64,000 bases of DNA from Ascarosepion bandense (GCA_037127315.1 JBBBDQ010001122.1:5845001-5909000), one strand, 5' to 3'; shown: positions 7,510 through 20,400, counted from the first letter of the stretch. The notes: generated by a model not told the origin, from the letters alone. Translations and numbers: made by a program.

Positions 7510-9006
7510 ATGGTTTATATAAGAACTGGAATGAAAAACCCTAGAACTAAATTGAAAAGGGGCTATTATAAAATGGAAGGTATTATTTTAATTATTCAAT
7601 AGTAAAGAACTAAAAGATAAAATAAATCAATCATATTAGGGGAAGTAAATAAAAAAATTGATAAAATCAAATTTACAAATTAAGGCACTGACTCATATCA
7701 AATGATTAAACTAGAAAAGGTAAGGGTCAAAAGAAGTTAGCATATATGATTGTTGTAATTCTATAATAAATATGAAGAAGAAAAGGAAACGTGAAAACAG
7801 TAAATTTAAATTTGGATTATATTTAGTGGGGTTAATACGTAAATTTAAAAAATTGGATTTATGACAGTTGCTTATGAATTCCTTTCGTAATTTTAAAATC
7901 AGATTTTGCTTAGGATATTTAATTATTTTAATTTTTTCAACTAAATATGGACTGAATCTGTTATGTTATTAGGGGTGTGGGCCAAACATATTAGTCTTCA
8001 ACTCACTATGGGGTTGAGTTCTTCTTTCATTTCTCAAAGTCTTTGGGAAATAAAGCTTTTAATTGCTTTTATGAATAAGATACATTATGGGCAATATTGT
8101 CTTAAGAAAACAATTTTTCCATAAATAATGAATTTTTACAAGAATTGTTTTCATTTTGTTTAGAAAACTTTATTCATTTTTAAATCTTTCAAATTTCTGT
8201 ATTATTTGTTAGAGGTGATATTGTTCTTAATTATATTCACTAATCATAAATGGAAAAGTTTAGTACATCAACCCCAATATTTTGAATTTTTTTTTTTTTT
8301 TGTATATAAATGTGTTGATTTTTGTAAATACAGCCTTCCATACATGACATTATCAGAAAATAAGTGTGGTAACTAGAGTAAATTTAAGATCAAAATATGT
8401 AAAATTCAAAATATGAGATTAAAGAAAATATTTTCCTAAATTTTAAAGGTTACTGGGCAGTTAAAAATAATATTAGCAAAGCGTACACGTTATATTTCTC
8501 AAGTAATTTTACAGATATGTTCACTGTAGAAAAATATTAGATAAACTTCTGTCAGTCAAGCTGTTGACACCTTAAATAAACAGTTACTGCCATAATAGAA
8601 AATACATTTCTGCAGTATCTTAAACTTAATTAATATTTGTTTCAAATCAGATTGATTAAACTTTAAATCTGCTAATATTCTTCAAATAAAGTTTCATATA
8701 TGTATAATTTATTTTTGAAAGATTTCTTTAATTAAGTGACTTATATTGTGATGAAAGATTGCTAGAAATGGTGCTAAAATTGCTGATTTTAACAATTTCA
8801 AAACTAAACACCTTCAGGTCAATTTGAATTATGTTTATAATAAAGTATTTTGCTTATTAGAAATATTAAATTTATTCTCGTCAAGCTAAAGTAAAGACTT
8901 CTTGAAAGATTTTTCATTTTAAACATTAGATATTGTGTGTCACAGAAAATAATAGGGAAATTTTTTTTGTGGAAAAAACTTATTGTAGATTAGATCTTCC
9001 TTAGGT
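7510..9006. other. AT-rich stretch within the left arm
   Basis: No gene or repeat family is identified. The sequence is mirrored at about 51,721-53,170 in the right arm. Short homopolymer runs are the only structure. Confidence 0.6.
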
Positions 9007-9290
9007 TGCAAGGATTATGGCCACATTACCTTTATTTGTATGATCACTGAAGTTAAACAATGTTGGGCTTGGTCATTAGGTAGATGGGTGACTGCTTGGG
9101 AATACTAGGTGATGTAAGTTTGGGTGTGGTATTGGTGTAATCTATAAAGGCTTGGTATTGTTAATTGAAGATCTGAGTTCCAATTCCTACTGGGTTTGTT
9201 ATATTCACTTATGCACAAATACCTTTGGCTAAAGTATGAATTTACCTCTTCTCCCTCCAGCAATGGGTTAATTAGTAGGACTTGCATCAC
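9007..9290 (+). mobile_element. Chimeric 5S rRNA - tRNA SINE
   Basis: Positions about 9,007-9,121 resemble 5S rRNA, including both halves of the internal promoter: A box gaagttaaacaatgttgggc and C box gatgggtgactgcttgggaa. A tRNA-like segment follows (9,122-9,187; B box gagttccaattcc). Then comes a body shared with the common SINE of this window (attcacttatgcacaaatacc, cctccagcaatgggtta). The 5S part has many substitutions and is not a working gene. Two further copies lie in the right arm. Confidence 0.75.
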
Positions 9291-9824
9291 TAAACCATTA
9301 TAATAACAAAAATATTTCTTATGATTTAAAATAAAAATATTTTCTGGATTTAATTCACCTTAGATACTGATACATTTCAGAATCCAAATTTTTTTTTTTT
9401 TAAATTTCAGAAGGGGTTTTCTGTTTATACTATAGATACAATGTAAAATTGATCCTTGGCATTTACAGAATTATCAGAAAATAACTGTTCTACAAATATC
9501 AAGTTTGAAACTGTTCTTACATTATAGGTAATATAACATATATATTTCCCACATAAATTACATACCATATTAGAACATGTCAAAATGATTCCATAAAACA
9601 ATGTAGACAGTTTAAATCAGTTTCTGTTGGTTAGAAATTAACATCACCATGTGAAATATTTGATCAATCAGGAAAAAAAAAATTAGTTTTCTAAAGCTTA
9701 CTTTTGTGAAAAATTTATTGTAAAACTTCATAGATTTTGACTTTCAAAGAGCAGAGATGCAGGTATCTTCCAGTAAAACCTAAAAAAAGATGTGCTTCCC
9801 CCAGCAAATGCTGAAAGAAACATT
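9291..9824. other. AT-rich stretch
   Basis: No feature is seen. It is mirrored at about 48,062-48,598 and 50,864-51,438. The right-arm copy 2 has an extra about 30-bp local duplication near 51,150. Confidence 0.6.
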
Positions 9825-10631
9825 GGCGGACCTGAAGGAGACTACCACCACCTTTAAATTTATTGTTTTTCATTTTTTTTTTCAGCGCAATCCTATCGCT
9901 TGTTACTTAAACTTTCCGATTATCAAAAATAATTTGAAAAACTTTCAATATTTAAACCACTTGGGGTTGGGGGTCAGTTTCTTACACAAAGTAAATCGAT
10001 CCTCCATTTTCAGTTCACTCACATTTGGGGGGGGGGGTCGCTTTGTTTGTGTTAATTTTGTTTAATTACATTTTTTTTTTTTTTTTTTTTCAGCACAGTT
10101 CTATCGATTGTTACTTAAACTTTCTATTTATCAAAAAACAATTTTGAAAAATTAGAATAAAACAAATTTGTGTGTGTGTGGGGGGGGGGGTCAGTTTCTC
10201 ATACAATGTTAAAATAAATCAATGTTAAATCCACTGTAAGGTTGCATGAGAAACTGCCCCCACCCAAATTCTTTAAGTATTGAAATTTTGGCAAATTTTT
10301 TTTGTCATTCATAAAGTTTAAGGTGTAAAAGGTAATATTGCACTGAAAAAAAGTCTGAAAAACTTAATAAACAAATTTACACTACAGGTGGCGGTAATGT
10401 ACCGGCGACTGGTTTTAAAATGGAGGCTCGATTTACTATAACATTGTATGAGAAAATGCACCCCCCCCCCCCCCCCGCCCCGAAAATGTTTGAATATTGA
10501 AATTGTTGAAATGTTTTTTTGTCTGTCATAAAGCTAAGTGGGTAATTGATAAGACTGCGCTGAAAAATGTAAAAAAAAAAAAATGAAAATCAACAAAATT
10601 TAACATGGTGGTGGTCTGCTTCAGGTCTACC
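9825..10631 (+). mobile_element. MITE family A (TIR GGCGGACCTGAAG), long copy
   Basis: The left terminus ggcggacctgaaggagac is matched by an inverted, slightly diverged copy at 10,614-10,631. The interior consists of alternating direct and inverted sub-repeats built around 'gtaaatcgatcctcc', 'cagtttcttacac' and 'cctatcg' blocks, with poly-T and poly-G runs. No transposase is encoded. Open frames here are sub-repeat artefacts. Other copies: 22,195-22,680, 38,351-38,607, 47,256-48,061, 50,098-50,863. Confidence 0.7.
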
Positions 10632-10638
10632 AAAGTAT

Positions 10639-10777
10639 CAGTGTAACCCTGATATAAGAGAGTTGTCCGGACTGTATAAAAGTTCTCTTATATTTCCCGT
10701 TTTTCGTGTATTTTATGTACATTACCACAGGCTCTAATTCGGGACCAGAGAAAATCTCTCATATCCGAGTTATACTG
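10639..10777 (+). mobile_element. Pogo/Tigger-like MITE, 139 bp
   Basis: The termini are CAGTGTAACCCTGATATAAGA and the inverted tctcatatccgagttatactg, about 20-bp imperfect TIRs starting CAGT, with TA on the right flank. The length and TIR type fit a Tc1/mariner-superfamily pogo-like non-autonomous element. Right-arm copy 1 has it (47,113-47,247); right-arm copy 2 lacks it. Confidence 0.65.
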
Positions 10778-12065
10778 TATTGGTGAATTCAAATAAAATA
10801 TCTCCATTAACAGAAAAGATGGTAAGTGAATTTTTGTTAATAAGTCTTTTTTTTTTTTTCCAACCACAGCCTTATTCTGTGAAGCAGCTATTTAAAAATC
10901 TTTTCTAAGCTAAAGCTTTTTCTAAGAACGAATTACTCAAAGACTACCTCAACCATCGACTGTTTTTACTTCTTTTTGACTTTTTTTGAATTCATGTACA
11001 TAGGTTTGTAAATACAAATGATTTATTTCACAAGCATAATCATGTTTTCTTTATTTTATTATTGTTTGAAATTCAGTCTTTCAGATTTTAATAAAAAAAT
11101 CCTGGATTACTGAACAAGAATATTTTTTAAATAAAGAACAAATATTTTTGTATGTTTTTGTTTTTTTAATGAAAATATTTTAAACAAGCAATTCTTTTGT
11201 GAAATAGCTTTTTTTAATTTTTTTTTTTTTTTTTTTTTTACAGAAAGATTTTTTCTCATTATTTTTAATTAAAGAACAATTTACATAAATTAACAAGAGC
11301 ATAAAAAAAAATATGTAGATATCTATGACATAAGCACATTATCAAGGGGTAACATGTCTAAATAAAATCTAAGTGCACTGATGTCAAAGTCAGGGATCCA
11401 ATTAACAGCTTCAAAATTATAAACAGGGTTTCCTAGGTTAGTTAAAACAAATCCATATCATGGCTTGACGAAGGTATAAAGAATAATCTACAAAAATTAT
11501 TCCCACAGAAAATATTTCAATATTTTTTATGAGTGGACCAGTTTATTTGTTGTGTTGATAGGCAGATAAAAAGGAAAGGAAAAATTTGTGCAGCAAGAAA
11601 AAATACTGAATGATACCAGAAAATGACTGTTCACATTTTTTTCAGAAATGTACATGTGTAGCATTTGTATGAAATATCAAATGCTGTTCTATTTTAATAA
11701 AATCGATTTGTATATTTTCTCATTAATCTCTGTTGCTGATCTTGGCAAGGAACTTAAAAAAAAATTAAGCAACAATTTCTGTTGATAAAATAATTTGACA
11801 CTGTTTAACCTTCATCTCCACAAAACCTGGAGTTTCAAAACGGTTTTCCTGTTGCTACTGCTATTACTTCAAACTCCCGACCCTCCTTTCGTAAATTTTA
11901 TTTATATTAAAAATTATAATGTGAAGTGAGTTATCTTTACCTGCTTATGACCACAGATTCTCGCAGCCAATCAGAAATTACCAACAACACATTTTGTAAA
12001 AAAAAAAACAAAAAAACTAGCAATGCCTTTTTGTAAAAGAAAATACTACAGCATTAAATAGAAAC
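10778..12065. other. AT-rich stretch within the left arm
   Basis: No coding or RNA feature. The tandem-duplicated block of the right arm begins in sequence corresponding to about 11,306. Mirrored at about 45,936-47,112. Confidence 0.6.
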
Positions 12066-12400
12066 AAAGTGCAGCAACAGAGAGCTGAGTTCAAATTCCA
12101 GTTAAATTCATTGCATTTACTTATGTGCTAATACTCTTAGGAAAGGTATGAATCAATCTCTTCTCATTACAGCTATCAGTAAAACAGCAGGACAGAACAG
12201 TTTCTGTAGTCTTGGGTGGCAACCAATCTAGGAGAAGGAAACTCTGAATTCAAAACCAGCTTGGAGAAGGTTAATGGCAGAACAGACTGAGTAATATAAC
12301 TTTAGTTGGCAACCAGTCTACCACAGAAAGAACTTGTAATTTACAGCAGGAAAATCTCCACATACTCTCTTCCAGCATGCCTTGAGCTAGCATGGAAGAG
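12066..12400 (+). mobile_element. Old, diverged SINE
   Basis: It carries the SINE B-box region (gagttcaaattcc), the ttgcatttacttatgtgc and aggaaaggtatgaatc blocks and the ggcaaccagtctacc block, the last in two copies about 100 bases apart, so there is an internal duplication. Mirrored at 45,577-45,935. Confidence 0.6.
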
Positions 12401-13084
12401 TAGGCTAAAAAAAAAAATTAACATGAAAATAATATCTCATGTTGATGTGCAAATCTGCAACAATGTGGAGTAAGCAACTGATAATTAAATGACCCATAAG
12501 GAGTTGATATGCCACTAAACAGACATCCTCATACATGAAACTGAAAAACATCTACATTTTGCAGATTGACAGTCAGACTGACAAAGAAGAAGAGCTTTAG
12601 TTGGAGTCTGTTTCACAAATGCCCTGTGTTGGGGCCCAGAAAAGGAAACCTGAAATCTATTTCCTTCAGGCAACCAAACAAAGAAAAACAACTGGCCTGC
12701 ACCTTTTGTCCCATCCCATCATCATTTTTTTTTTATACTACAGAACTTCCGAAAATATGACTAAACAACAAATTTTGATAGGAAGGTGTCTTAATTGGGC
12801 CAGGAACATTTCACTACTATCTCATAGAATGGGTTTGTACAAAACTTTTGCCTGTGAAGTTCTAGCAACTGAAATAAAGAAACAAAAACTCAGACAAGGC
12901 CATAGTAGGATATTGAATATGTGAACCAAAAAGTGGGAAATTAAATTATGAAAAGGCAAAATATGTAACTGAAAAAGTTTTCCATTTTTGTTTCATTATC
13001 GTCACAAAACTTGGGTTTTCTTTCTAATCACATGCAAGTTCGATTTGCTGGCTCCTTCTAAAGTCTACTTCAACTCTACACTTC
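12401..13084. other. Unclassified left-arm segment
   Basis: Moderately complex sequence with overlapping short frames around 12,566-12,924. The mirror copy at about 44,931-45,560 does not preserve long frames, which argues against coding. No family recognised. Confidence 0.4.
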
Positions 13085-13312
13085 TTTCTCTTGTCTGAAC
13101 TCTAAAATTTAATTTACTAATTATTTTTCTCTCCTCAATAATAGATAGGTTTGTCATAGCCAAGTTCACATCCATCCTGGGTTTTTTGAGCAGAAGTACA
13201 GGTTTATTCTTTGCTGCCTGCTTACAATTTTTCATTCTTTCACTCCCAGCAGACCCTTGCCTCTTAGTGGCATTATTACCTTCCTTGGTGTGAACTGATT
13301 TTAAAAAGGAAT
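13085..13312 (+). mobile_element. Diverged LINE 3' end
   Basis: It ends tgcctcttagtggcattattaccttccttggtgtgaactg plus A-rich tail in two runs; the arrangement parallels the LINE terminus at 2,935-3,003. The antisense open frame in this block, present in both arms, is a by-product. Confidence 0.55.
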
Positions 13313-13665
13313 ACAAAAATGTATCTTAATCTACACATACCAATGTATATTTGAACTACAGGTTTACCTTACCTAACGTCAGCAATTTGTTCCAGGAGAA
13401 GTGACTTAAGTCAAATTTACTTATCACTAGGATAAACCATAAATAACCATCCCCTATTCTGTATTTTATTTATAAATGCATTTTTAACATGGTCAATAAA
13501 AATCTGTTTTAAGCTTACATACAAATAAATTTTAGTTTTTAATATAGTACAAAAAAAAAAGTAAACTAAATTTATGAATACATCTACATACATATAAGTG
13601 TAAATTGGCAATGTTTACAGTACATCACGGACTCTTTATTCGTGAATCTGGTTTGCATTAAGATA

Positions 13666-13694
13666 TCTAAACTTATTTATAAATTGAACTTTGT

Positions 13695-13768
<74 letters not shown>

Positions 13769-13992
13769 CTGTCACCTATAGACTCAAACAGCTTTGTACT
13801 ATAAGCCTCTGCAAGTGTTCTTAGCTAGGTTTTGTGTTGAGGTACCCCGATAAATATCGAAAATCGATGATCGAAAAAATTGGGTTATAGGAGTGGTTCG
13901 ATTTTAATCAAGTTTGATACACTCATAGACAAAGACAAACGATATTCAGAAGTTTCAAGGTTGCAGTTCTTACAATAGTTCAGAAAATTGAT

Positions 13993-14028
<36 letters not shown>

Positions 14029-14406
14029 GGCAAGATGTTTGTGTGTATGTTTATCTGCCTGTATTTTTTTTTCAGCCCTTTTATTTTAGTTTTTGCTTTG
14101 GGTTTGGCTCTAAGTAGGTATAATTGTAGTTATTAGTCTCAACCATGATACTATTTACTCAGAGGACTTATTTAGCCTTCAAAATTCAGTTTATGACGAA
14201 AAAAACCTTTTTGATATCAATACCAGGAAATCAAAATTTTACTTACATCCATTCATTTTTCTTTTAGTCTACAGTTTCACTTTAACTGGAAACAACTATT
14301 GCTTTTTAGTGTTTCGTGCCAACGTCCAAAGAGTCTGAGCTCCAGGACCATGGATTAGTTTTAAAGCTTTCATTAAACCCGAGCAACGCCGGGCTATACT
14401 GCTAGT
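13666..14406 (+). mobile_element. Complete small non-autonomous Helitron
   Basis: The 5' end TCTAAACTTATTTATAAA is preceded by A. The 3' end is CTAGT (14,402-14,406), followed by T and preceded by a GC hairpin (cccgagcaacgccggg). There are no TIRs and no target duplication. This is the Helitron signature A|TC...CTRRT|T. The interior holds a (GT)n run at 13,697-13,760 and a (TA)n(CA)n run at 13,995-14,029. There is no Rep/helicase. A second complete copy is at 32,694-33,177. Confidence 0.75.
13697..13760. repeat. (GT)n microsatellite
   Basis: About 32 GT units inside the Helitron. The corresponding (CA)n in the right arm is shorter (44,293-44,331). Confidence 0.95.
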
Positions 14407-14640
14407 TATAAAATAAAAGGATTTTGTAAGGTTAAATAGCAAATACAGTAATTAAAATTATATTGCATTCGTAGAAAATAAATTTATTTATGCTAAATTT
14501 GCCAATATTTACATCGGGCGTAGATGGCTGTGGATCAACCTCAACAGCCCATTTTGGCTGTTCGATACGCTTTTGAATAAGAAACTGGTTGAGAGTTTCT
14601 TGAATTGTGTTCTTCTTCAGATCTGTTCATATTGTAATTT

Positions 14641-14770
14641 ACTAAGCGCAGCTTAGATGTGGCACAAGGCCGAAAGTATGGGGTACCCAGTGAGGATCGA
14701 ACTCACTACTTAATTGCAATAGTTCTAGCGAGACAAGCTTGCTAACCATTACACCACCTCGAGGTGCCCA
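14641..14770 (-). mobile_element. tRNA-derived SINE, second family
   Basis: On the minus strand the A box is tggtgtaatggttagc (14,756-14,741). A perfect 5-bp T-arm stem surrounds the B box gagttcgatcctc (14,704-14,692). A conserved tail ctttcggccttgtgccac follows. The acceptor and anticodon stems do not form well, so it is not a tRNA gene. A more diverged copy is at 39,088-39,215. Confidence 0.6.
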
Positions 14771-17114
14771 TAGATCTGTTCATATTTCATTCTCTAGGAT
14801 TTAGGACATGATTTTATATGCTTGTAAAATGCTTTTCTAGTGATATTATAACTTCAACATTTGTGGAGACACACGTAAAATCAAATAAAATGACTTGATT
14901 TTTATTTTTCCAGAATATTTATATTATTAATAGATCCCCACTAATATTATTACTACTTGCTTATTATTACATATTAATAGGAGTCATGGATGTTTTGTAT
15001 AGAAATGTAGTAGTTGTGACTTGAATATGTGTTGAAGAAAGATTAGTCATGTAAGGTCAACAGCTAGTCATGCAAATGTATTTTGTCTCTGAATATATAC
15101 ATCTCTATATCCACTTTAAAAAGGCTGCTAGCTTGTAATTGGCTTACAGCTTTACATCCTGGTTGGTTGGTTGGTTGGACAAAATACTTTTAGAAATGGC
15201 TAAGTTTTGGTCACCTTGTAATTATTTTATGGTTATGAAAGCTGACGTGGTCAGTCAAATTATGGCTTCATTTGCCTAGCAATTTTTATTATCCATCTTT
15301 TTCATTTTTAGAGATGGTGGTTTGGTTTAACTTTCAGAGTTAAGACTTGATGTACCAATACCAGACAAAAATTAAAAAAAAAAAAAAATGAACATATTTA
15401 TGGCATAGATAAAACCACTATAAACACTACTTCTATTGCAGACATGATAAAAAGATATCTCCCCTCATTGACCACCTATAATCAATTGTTTCTTTTCTCA
15501 CTTCCAAAGTAAAATCGTTTCCAATAGATTTCTTTCTATAGCACAATAATTAGCAATGCATTATTATATGGATGTAGAATAGGACAGGTTGTTTTTATAT
15601 ATATATAAATAAAAAAAACACTGTGTAAAATATACAGTTTGATGTGATAAGTAGACACCATAGCTATCGCCAATTATTGAGTAGTTTTAATCAGTGAAAA
15701 AAAAAAATGTATAAAAATAATTAATTTCCACAGTTTTTTACTAACAAACTGACATCAAAATTTCAAGAATAAATAATAAAAGTTGATTATTTTTGTTGTC
15801 GATACATCTAATGAAAAATATATTGAACAAAAAGTCTAATTTTAAATCACAAGCAAAATTAACATGGATGCCTGTATTTACAAAGATAAGCACTTTTATA
15901 AACAAAATAAAATTCAGTTTTTTAAATAGGGACTTCTAGTAAGCTTTGATTTTTAATCAGTAAATATAGTTTTGCTTAATAACAATCTCACCTAACTAGT
16001 ACAAATATAGAATTTGAAATGATTTAAAACTATAAGTTATTCTAATTAACATAAAAAAAAATGAAAACAATTCTTGTAAAAAAAATCCAAGTTTTTTTTT
16101 GTACTAAAGACAATAGTGCCCACAACATAAAAGCAATTAAAACTTTTTCTAATTAAATGTCTTAGTTTTATTGCACTTTTTTTATTTTACAATTTTGTTG
16201 GGGATCACTCCTTTTTGCACATAAGAATGGACTTGCCTGATATGTACATATAATCCTGCCTGTACAGAGAATGGCAAGTAGTAGTTGTAAAGCAGTTGTG
16301 CAGCAAGTCAGTAAGTTGGTGCATATTAAGTTGGAGTTGTTTTGGCTATAGACTCATTACCCGGACATACTTCTTCACTACAAGACTGTATATATTGATT
16401 CCTACTAACAGTATTCCTGAATTGACTAACCAGTGTTCCAGTTTGTATATTTTTGTTCAATATAACTTACATTTTTTTATCTCCATCTCTGCTTTTGTTA
16501 TTTATTATTTTGGGTAGTTTCTCAACCAGAATCTACAACAGATTCAAATATTTGCTATCTGGGGATGCTTTACAAATAAAAAAAAATATATATATAAAAT
16601 TAAATAAGTGAGCATTTTACAGGTGTGAAAAAAAGTTTCTAGAATAATTTAATTCATTTATAAATAAGTCCTGAAAGACTCATAAAAAATTTGGTTTTTG
16701 CAAGAATTTTCAAATCAATGGCTTTCATCGCAAAAAGAATAACATTCTAAAAAGGATCAAAAATATAATTTAATTTTTCAAAAAATCTGATTTTTCCTCT
16801 TGACAATAAAGATTTTGATGATAAAAGTTTTAAAGATTGGAACATTTTCCCATCATTTAAACTCACTTTTTTGAAAATTTTTAAAAGGGAGCTACTTTAT
16901 TAATTTTCAAATAGGAAGATACCTGCAATTAACTGGTGTTCCAGCTGCAGAAGCACTGACTTGACATCCTGCTCATTACATAAAATATTATGAGTGTACC
17001 TCTGCTGTCAAAATATTTGTGAGTTCTATTAACTGTTTCCTCACAGGTTATTACCCCTGAGCGTTACAAGGAGAACATATATATATAATACACACACACA
17101 CAAAAATACACAAG

Positions 17115-17154
<40 letters not shown>

Positions 17155-17301
17155 CCACGCACCAAAAACAAATTATACAAATAATTATTTTATAAAAAAT
17201 AATTAAGAAAATCAGACTTGTTATTTTTTATCATCTATAAAGATGGAGGTTGTTGTCAAACAGAAAAAAAACTACAAATTTAGGTACCTCCACTCAATTG
17301 C

Positions 17302-17340
<39 letters not shown>

Positions 17341-18546
17341 GATGTTAGAATTTCGTTTTTATTAAGTTTTATCATCAAAATGCTTATGCTATTATTTTTT
17401 TTAATTTTTTAAAATACTTTCTAACACTTTTTGAAATTTTAATCAAAATTTCATCATGCTATGTTTATGTAAGGCGTCTATTAAGAAAATGGAGTCGGTC
17501 AAGTAAAATGATTTGGGGGCGAGTAAATTTTCCTTTGCTCTTGACCGCCAGTCAAGTGATTTCTTTTTCAAATCTCAAAGGCTATATATACATAAGGAGT
17601 GGATTTTTTTTTCCACTACTTGAGAACATAAATATTGCAAAAAATAAAATAAGGTACTGTTAAAGAGCTAACATGGGGCAAGAACTTTCATAATTGGTAG
17701 TAAAGAGAATGAATTGAGCCAATGCTGCCTCACTATTGTCTCTCTCTCCACGAGCATAACAGGAGGGTAATTACACACACAGTCGTTTTTCATTGAGCAA
17801 ACTTCCTCTTCCCCACCTAGTACCTTGTTCGGAAGCAAGATAGTTTTTTGGGGGGAGAAGTAATAAAGAGAAGATGTGTTTTTGACATGCAGGCAAAACC
17901 ATTTGCAATATCCACAAACATTCATTTTCTGGATTTCTGAAAAAGCATGTAATACATTTTTACACCTTATTAGAATGTTCTCTCTCTAGCAAACAAAAAC
18001 TTTAGGTTCTTCTTAGTGTAAATGTTTAGGTAAATAACTGTATCAACAGTAGATACTACTGAGCTCACCCACATATATTTCATAAACACAATATCACAGT
18101 TGTTGAGTTCCACTGTATGTACCATTGACTTCAAAACCTTTGTTGTACAATAGTCACTGTAACCAGAAATACAGAAAATCAATGTTAAATCTAAAAATTT
18201 TGTAATTCTAAGTGTGTAATAGTTTAATGGTTGGCTACTGGTATGTTTTATAATTTACATTCCAAAAGCCTAAGTCACATACAAACCAAGCAGGAATTTG
18301 AAACAAAACCGTCATCAACACAACCACATACAGCGGCTTACATAAAACTGCGCTACAGTTATTCCTTATGGGTTTTTTTTTTTTTCAGTGTTTATGTAAA
18401 CTTAGGAGAGCAAGGGATTTTTGTCAAGGACCTTTTGTGTCAGTTTGACAAAATGCAGACACAATGAACATGTTGTTTTTATCCATGAAGAGGGCGGCAT
18501 CTTAAAATTTAACGCATAGTTATGGAGATGAAACAATGTTTTAGAC
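14771..18546. other. AT-rich spacer
   Basis: No supported gene. It contains (GGTT)n at 15,162-15,177, (TA)n at 17,120-17,153 and a 34-base poly-A at 17,303-17,336. Short frames at 16,296-16,517 and 17,668-17,925 have no family resemblance. Confidence 0.55.
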
Positions 18547-18659
18547 CAGGGGTTGGTTACTAATTTGACTCCAGACCGGATCATGTTATAATGATGGGTT
18601 GTGGGCCAGATGAAGGCCATTAATGAAAAATTAAGGCAAATTACATATGCAGACCCCTG
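18547..18659. mobile_element. Possible short hAT-like MITE
   Basis: The left end CAGGGGTTGGTTA and right end gcagacccctg are inverted relatives, and CAGGGGT is the common hAT terminus. The interior ccggatcatg/gggccagatg resembles the 'ratio' sequence of such elements. An 8-bp target duplication is not visible, so support is modest. Confidence 0.35.
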
Positions 18660-20391
18660 TCAACCTAAATATTTAGAACCATAATGAACATTGAGTAATC
18701 AGAAAAACAAGAGAAAATCTAAAATTAAAAAACACCTAACAAAAATTACTTTTCCTCAAGGAACGTCAAAATATTTCAAAGTGAAAAAAATCAACCGAAG
18801 TGAAATGGATGAAATTATGATGTTGCTAAAAATTATTTTTTTGTTTATAATCAGGAATCGAAAATTGCAATATATTTTATATTTTCTGGGTTTTCTTTCA
18901 ATTTTCAAACAAATTACTAAAACGAAACAAAATCCTGAATTTATTTCTTTTTGAATAAATACGAAGAGCATTGATTATATTTATTTGAATTTTATTTCGG
19001 TATTTAAAATTACTTTTTATGTTTATTTTTTTATGCAGAAATGGAGGTGACTGGGTTTTGATTATGTTTTTGCAATCATAGTATTCAAATTCAGTTGGGT
19101 GAATCAGAGGAATATAACAGCAGCCCTTTTGTTGAATTCGAAAGCCTTTTCTCTCATATTAAAAATAGTCATTGGTAATCATGATCACGAGCCGGATCCA
19201 GACATTTCTTTATTCTTGAGAACTGACAACAAAAACAATCACTATTTCTAATATCATTTATTGGAATGGTTGGCAAAACATTGATTTAAACCTTATAAAT
19301 TTCACAATTCTTTTATAAATTGGTAAATGATGAATATTGCATTAGGTTTTAGAACGCCGTAAAAATAAAATTATTCATGTACATAAATGAATATGGTGGT
19401 GTTTTATTCTAAAAAGAGAAAAAAAAGTATAAATTCACTTTTATCATAGCTTTTATTACAATTCTATTAATTAATTAAAATAATATTATCCGTAGTAACC
19501 CTGTCTACTTATAGAACAATCAGTCTACTTAAACTGTAGTCACTAATAGAGCATTTCAAGCTTTTCATGAAAGGCCTTAGATGTTAGCAATGCTACCAAA
19601 TCATAATTCTGACCTGGATAAACGATGACTACACTTATCTTATTTTAAAGGGCACATAACTAGGGAAATTAGTACAAGCTTCCCAAAATGAAAAGCAATG
19701 ACTTAATGACAATGCTTATAAAATCTATTGTCACGAGATGTGTGATCCCATCTGCCAAGCATTAACAGCTAAGTGTTCTCATCTTATAACCTGGTGAGTA
19801 AATTAGCCTCTACTAAGGCTGATCCTTAACCCTTAAGGATTGTCTTGGCCTTGTCTACTCATTGTCTGTCTTTCTGATAATCGGCCAACATCTTTAAGAT
19901 TATTCTGTTGATGCTATGACTTATATAAAAAAAATTAATTCTTAGTAAAGCCATATTAATTTGCACATTAAAATTTGATAGTAAAGCAACAAACTTTCAT
20001 GGCTTAAGTTATTAATGTATATTTGTTAGAAGGTCCAGTCATTTTCTCTTAAAAGTATTTTATTTTATTGTTATTTGGTAAAATTTTTGGTGATGTCAAA
20101 AAGAAAGAAAACAGATTCAAATTTTACCAAATATAAGAAAAAGATAACATTTTATTTTATTTTCATTAATAAAATACAACCAAGTTGCACTGGAACATTC
20201 AAAAGCGACTACATTTATCCCATACCCTGTTTTTCCAAGTTGCATGTGAACCCTGTCAGATAAAATAGCAACAGCAGTAAAAAGCAGAACAAGTAAACAG
20301 AATTGATGTCCTCCTTTCACTTATTTGAAGGTGCAATTCAAAGGTCAGACAACTGTCTCTTGATACAAGTAGATTTTAATTTGAAACACCT
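18660..20391. other. AT-rich spacer
   Basis: Nothing recognised; the frames present are lysine/isoleucine-rich and composition-driven. Confidence 0.55.
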
Positions 20392-20400
20392 ACATTGATA

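Larger units (their letters stand above)
5509..13995. repeat. Left arm of giant inverted duplication
   Basis: It is nearly collinear, in reverse orientation, with 44,037-55,205. Markers in both arms include the Gypsy LTR and gag, tRNA-like/hammerhead units, the 5S SINE, two MITEs, an old SINE, a LINE 3' fragment and the 5' half of a Helitron. Small substitutions and indels distinguish the arms throughout, so they are separate sequences. Confidence 0.93.

Noticed and set aside
9007..9121. Functional 5S rRNA gene
   Set aside because: Too many substitutions across stems and loops, no terminator T-run, and it is fused to a SINE.
9105..9290. Repeated 60-codon frame in three copies (also 48,599 and 51,439)
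   Set aside because: Antisense to the 5S-tRNA SINE; similarity reflects shared SINE and duplication.
9790..10065. Repeated about 90-codon frame in three copies (also 47,767 and 50,629)
   Set aside because: It lies across the terminus and sub-repeats of MITE A, contains poly-T and poly-G translation, and drifts in frame between copies.
13065..13316. Open frame of 83 codons, nearly identical in both arms (also 44,695-44,946)
   Set aside because: It is antisense to a LINE 3' end; conservation between arms is due to the recent duplication, not selection.
13642..13824. Frame rich in Val-Cys repeats
   Set aside because: Translation of the (GT)n microsatellite.
14641..14770. True tRNA gene on the minus strand
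   Set aside because: The T arm is good but acceptor and anticodon stems do not form, and a tail shared with another copy marks it as a SINE.
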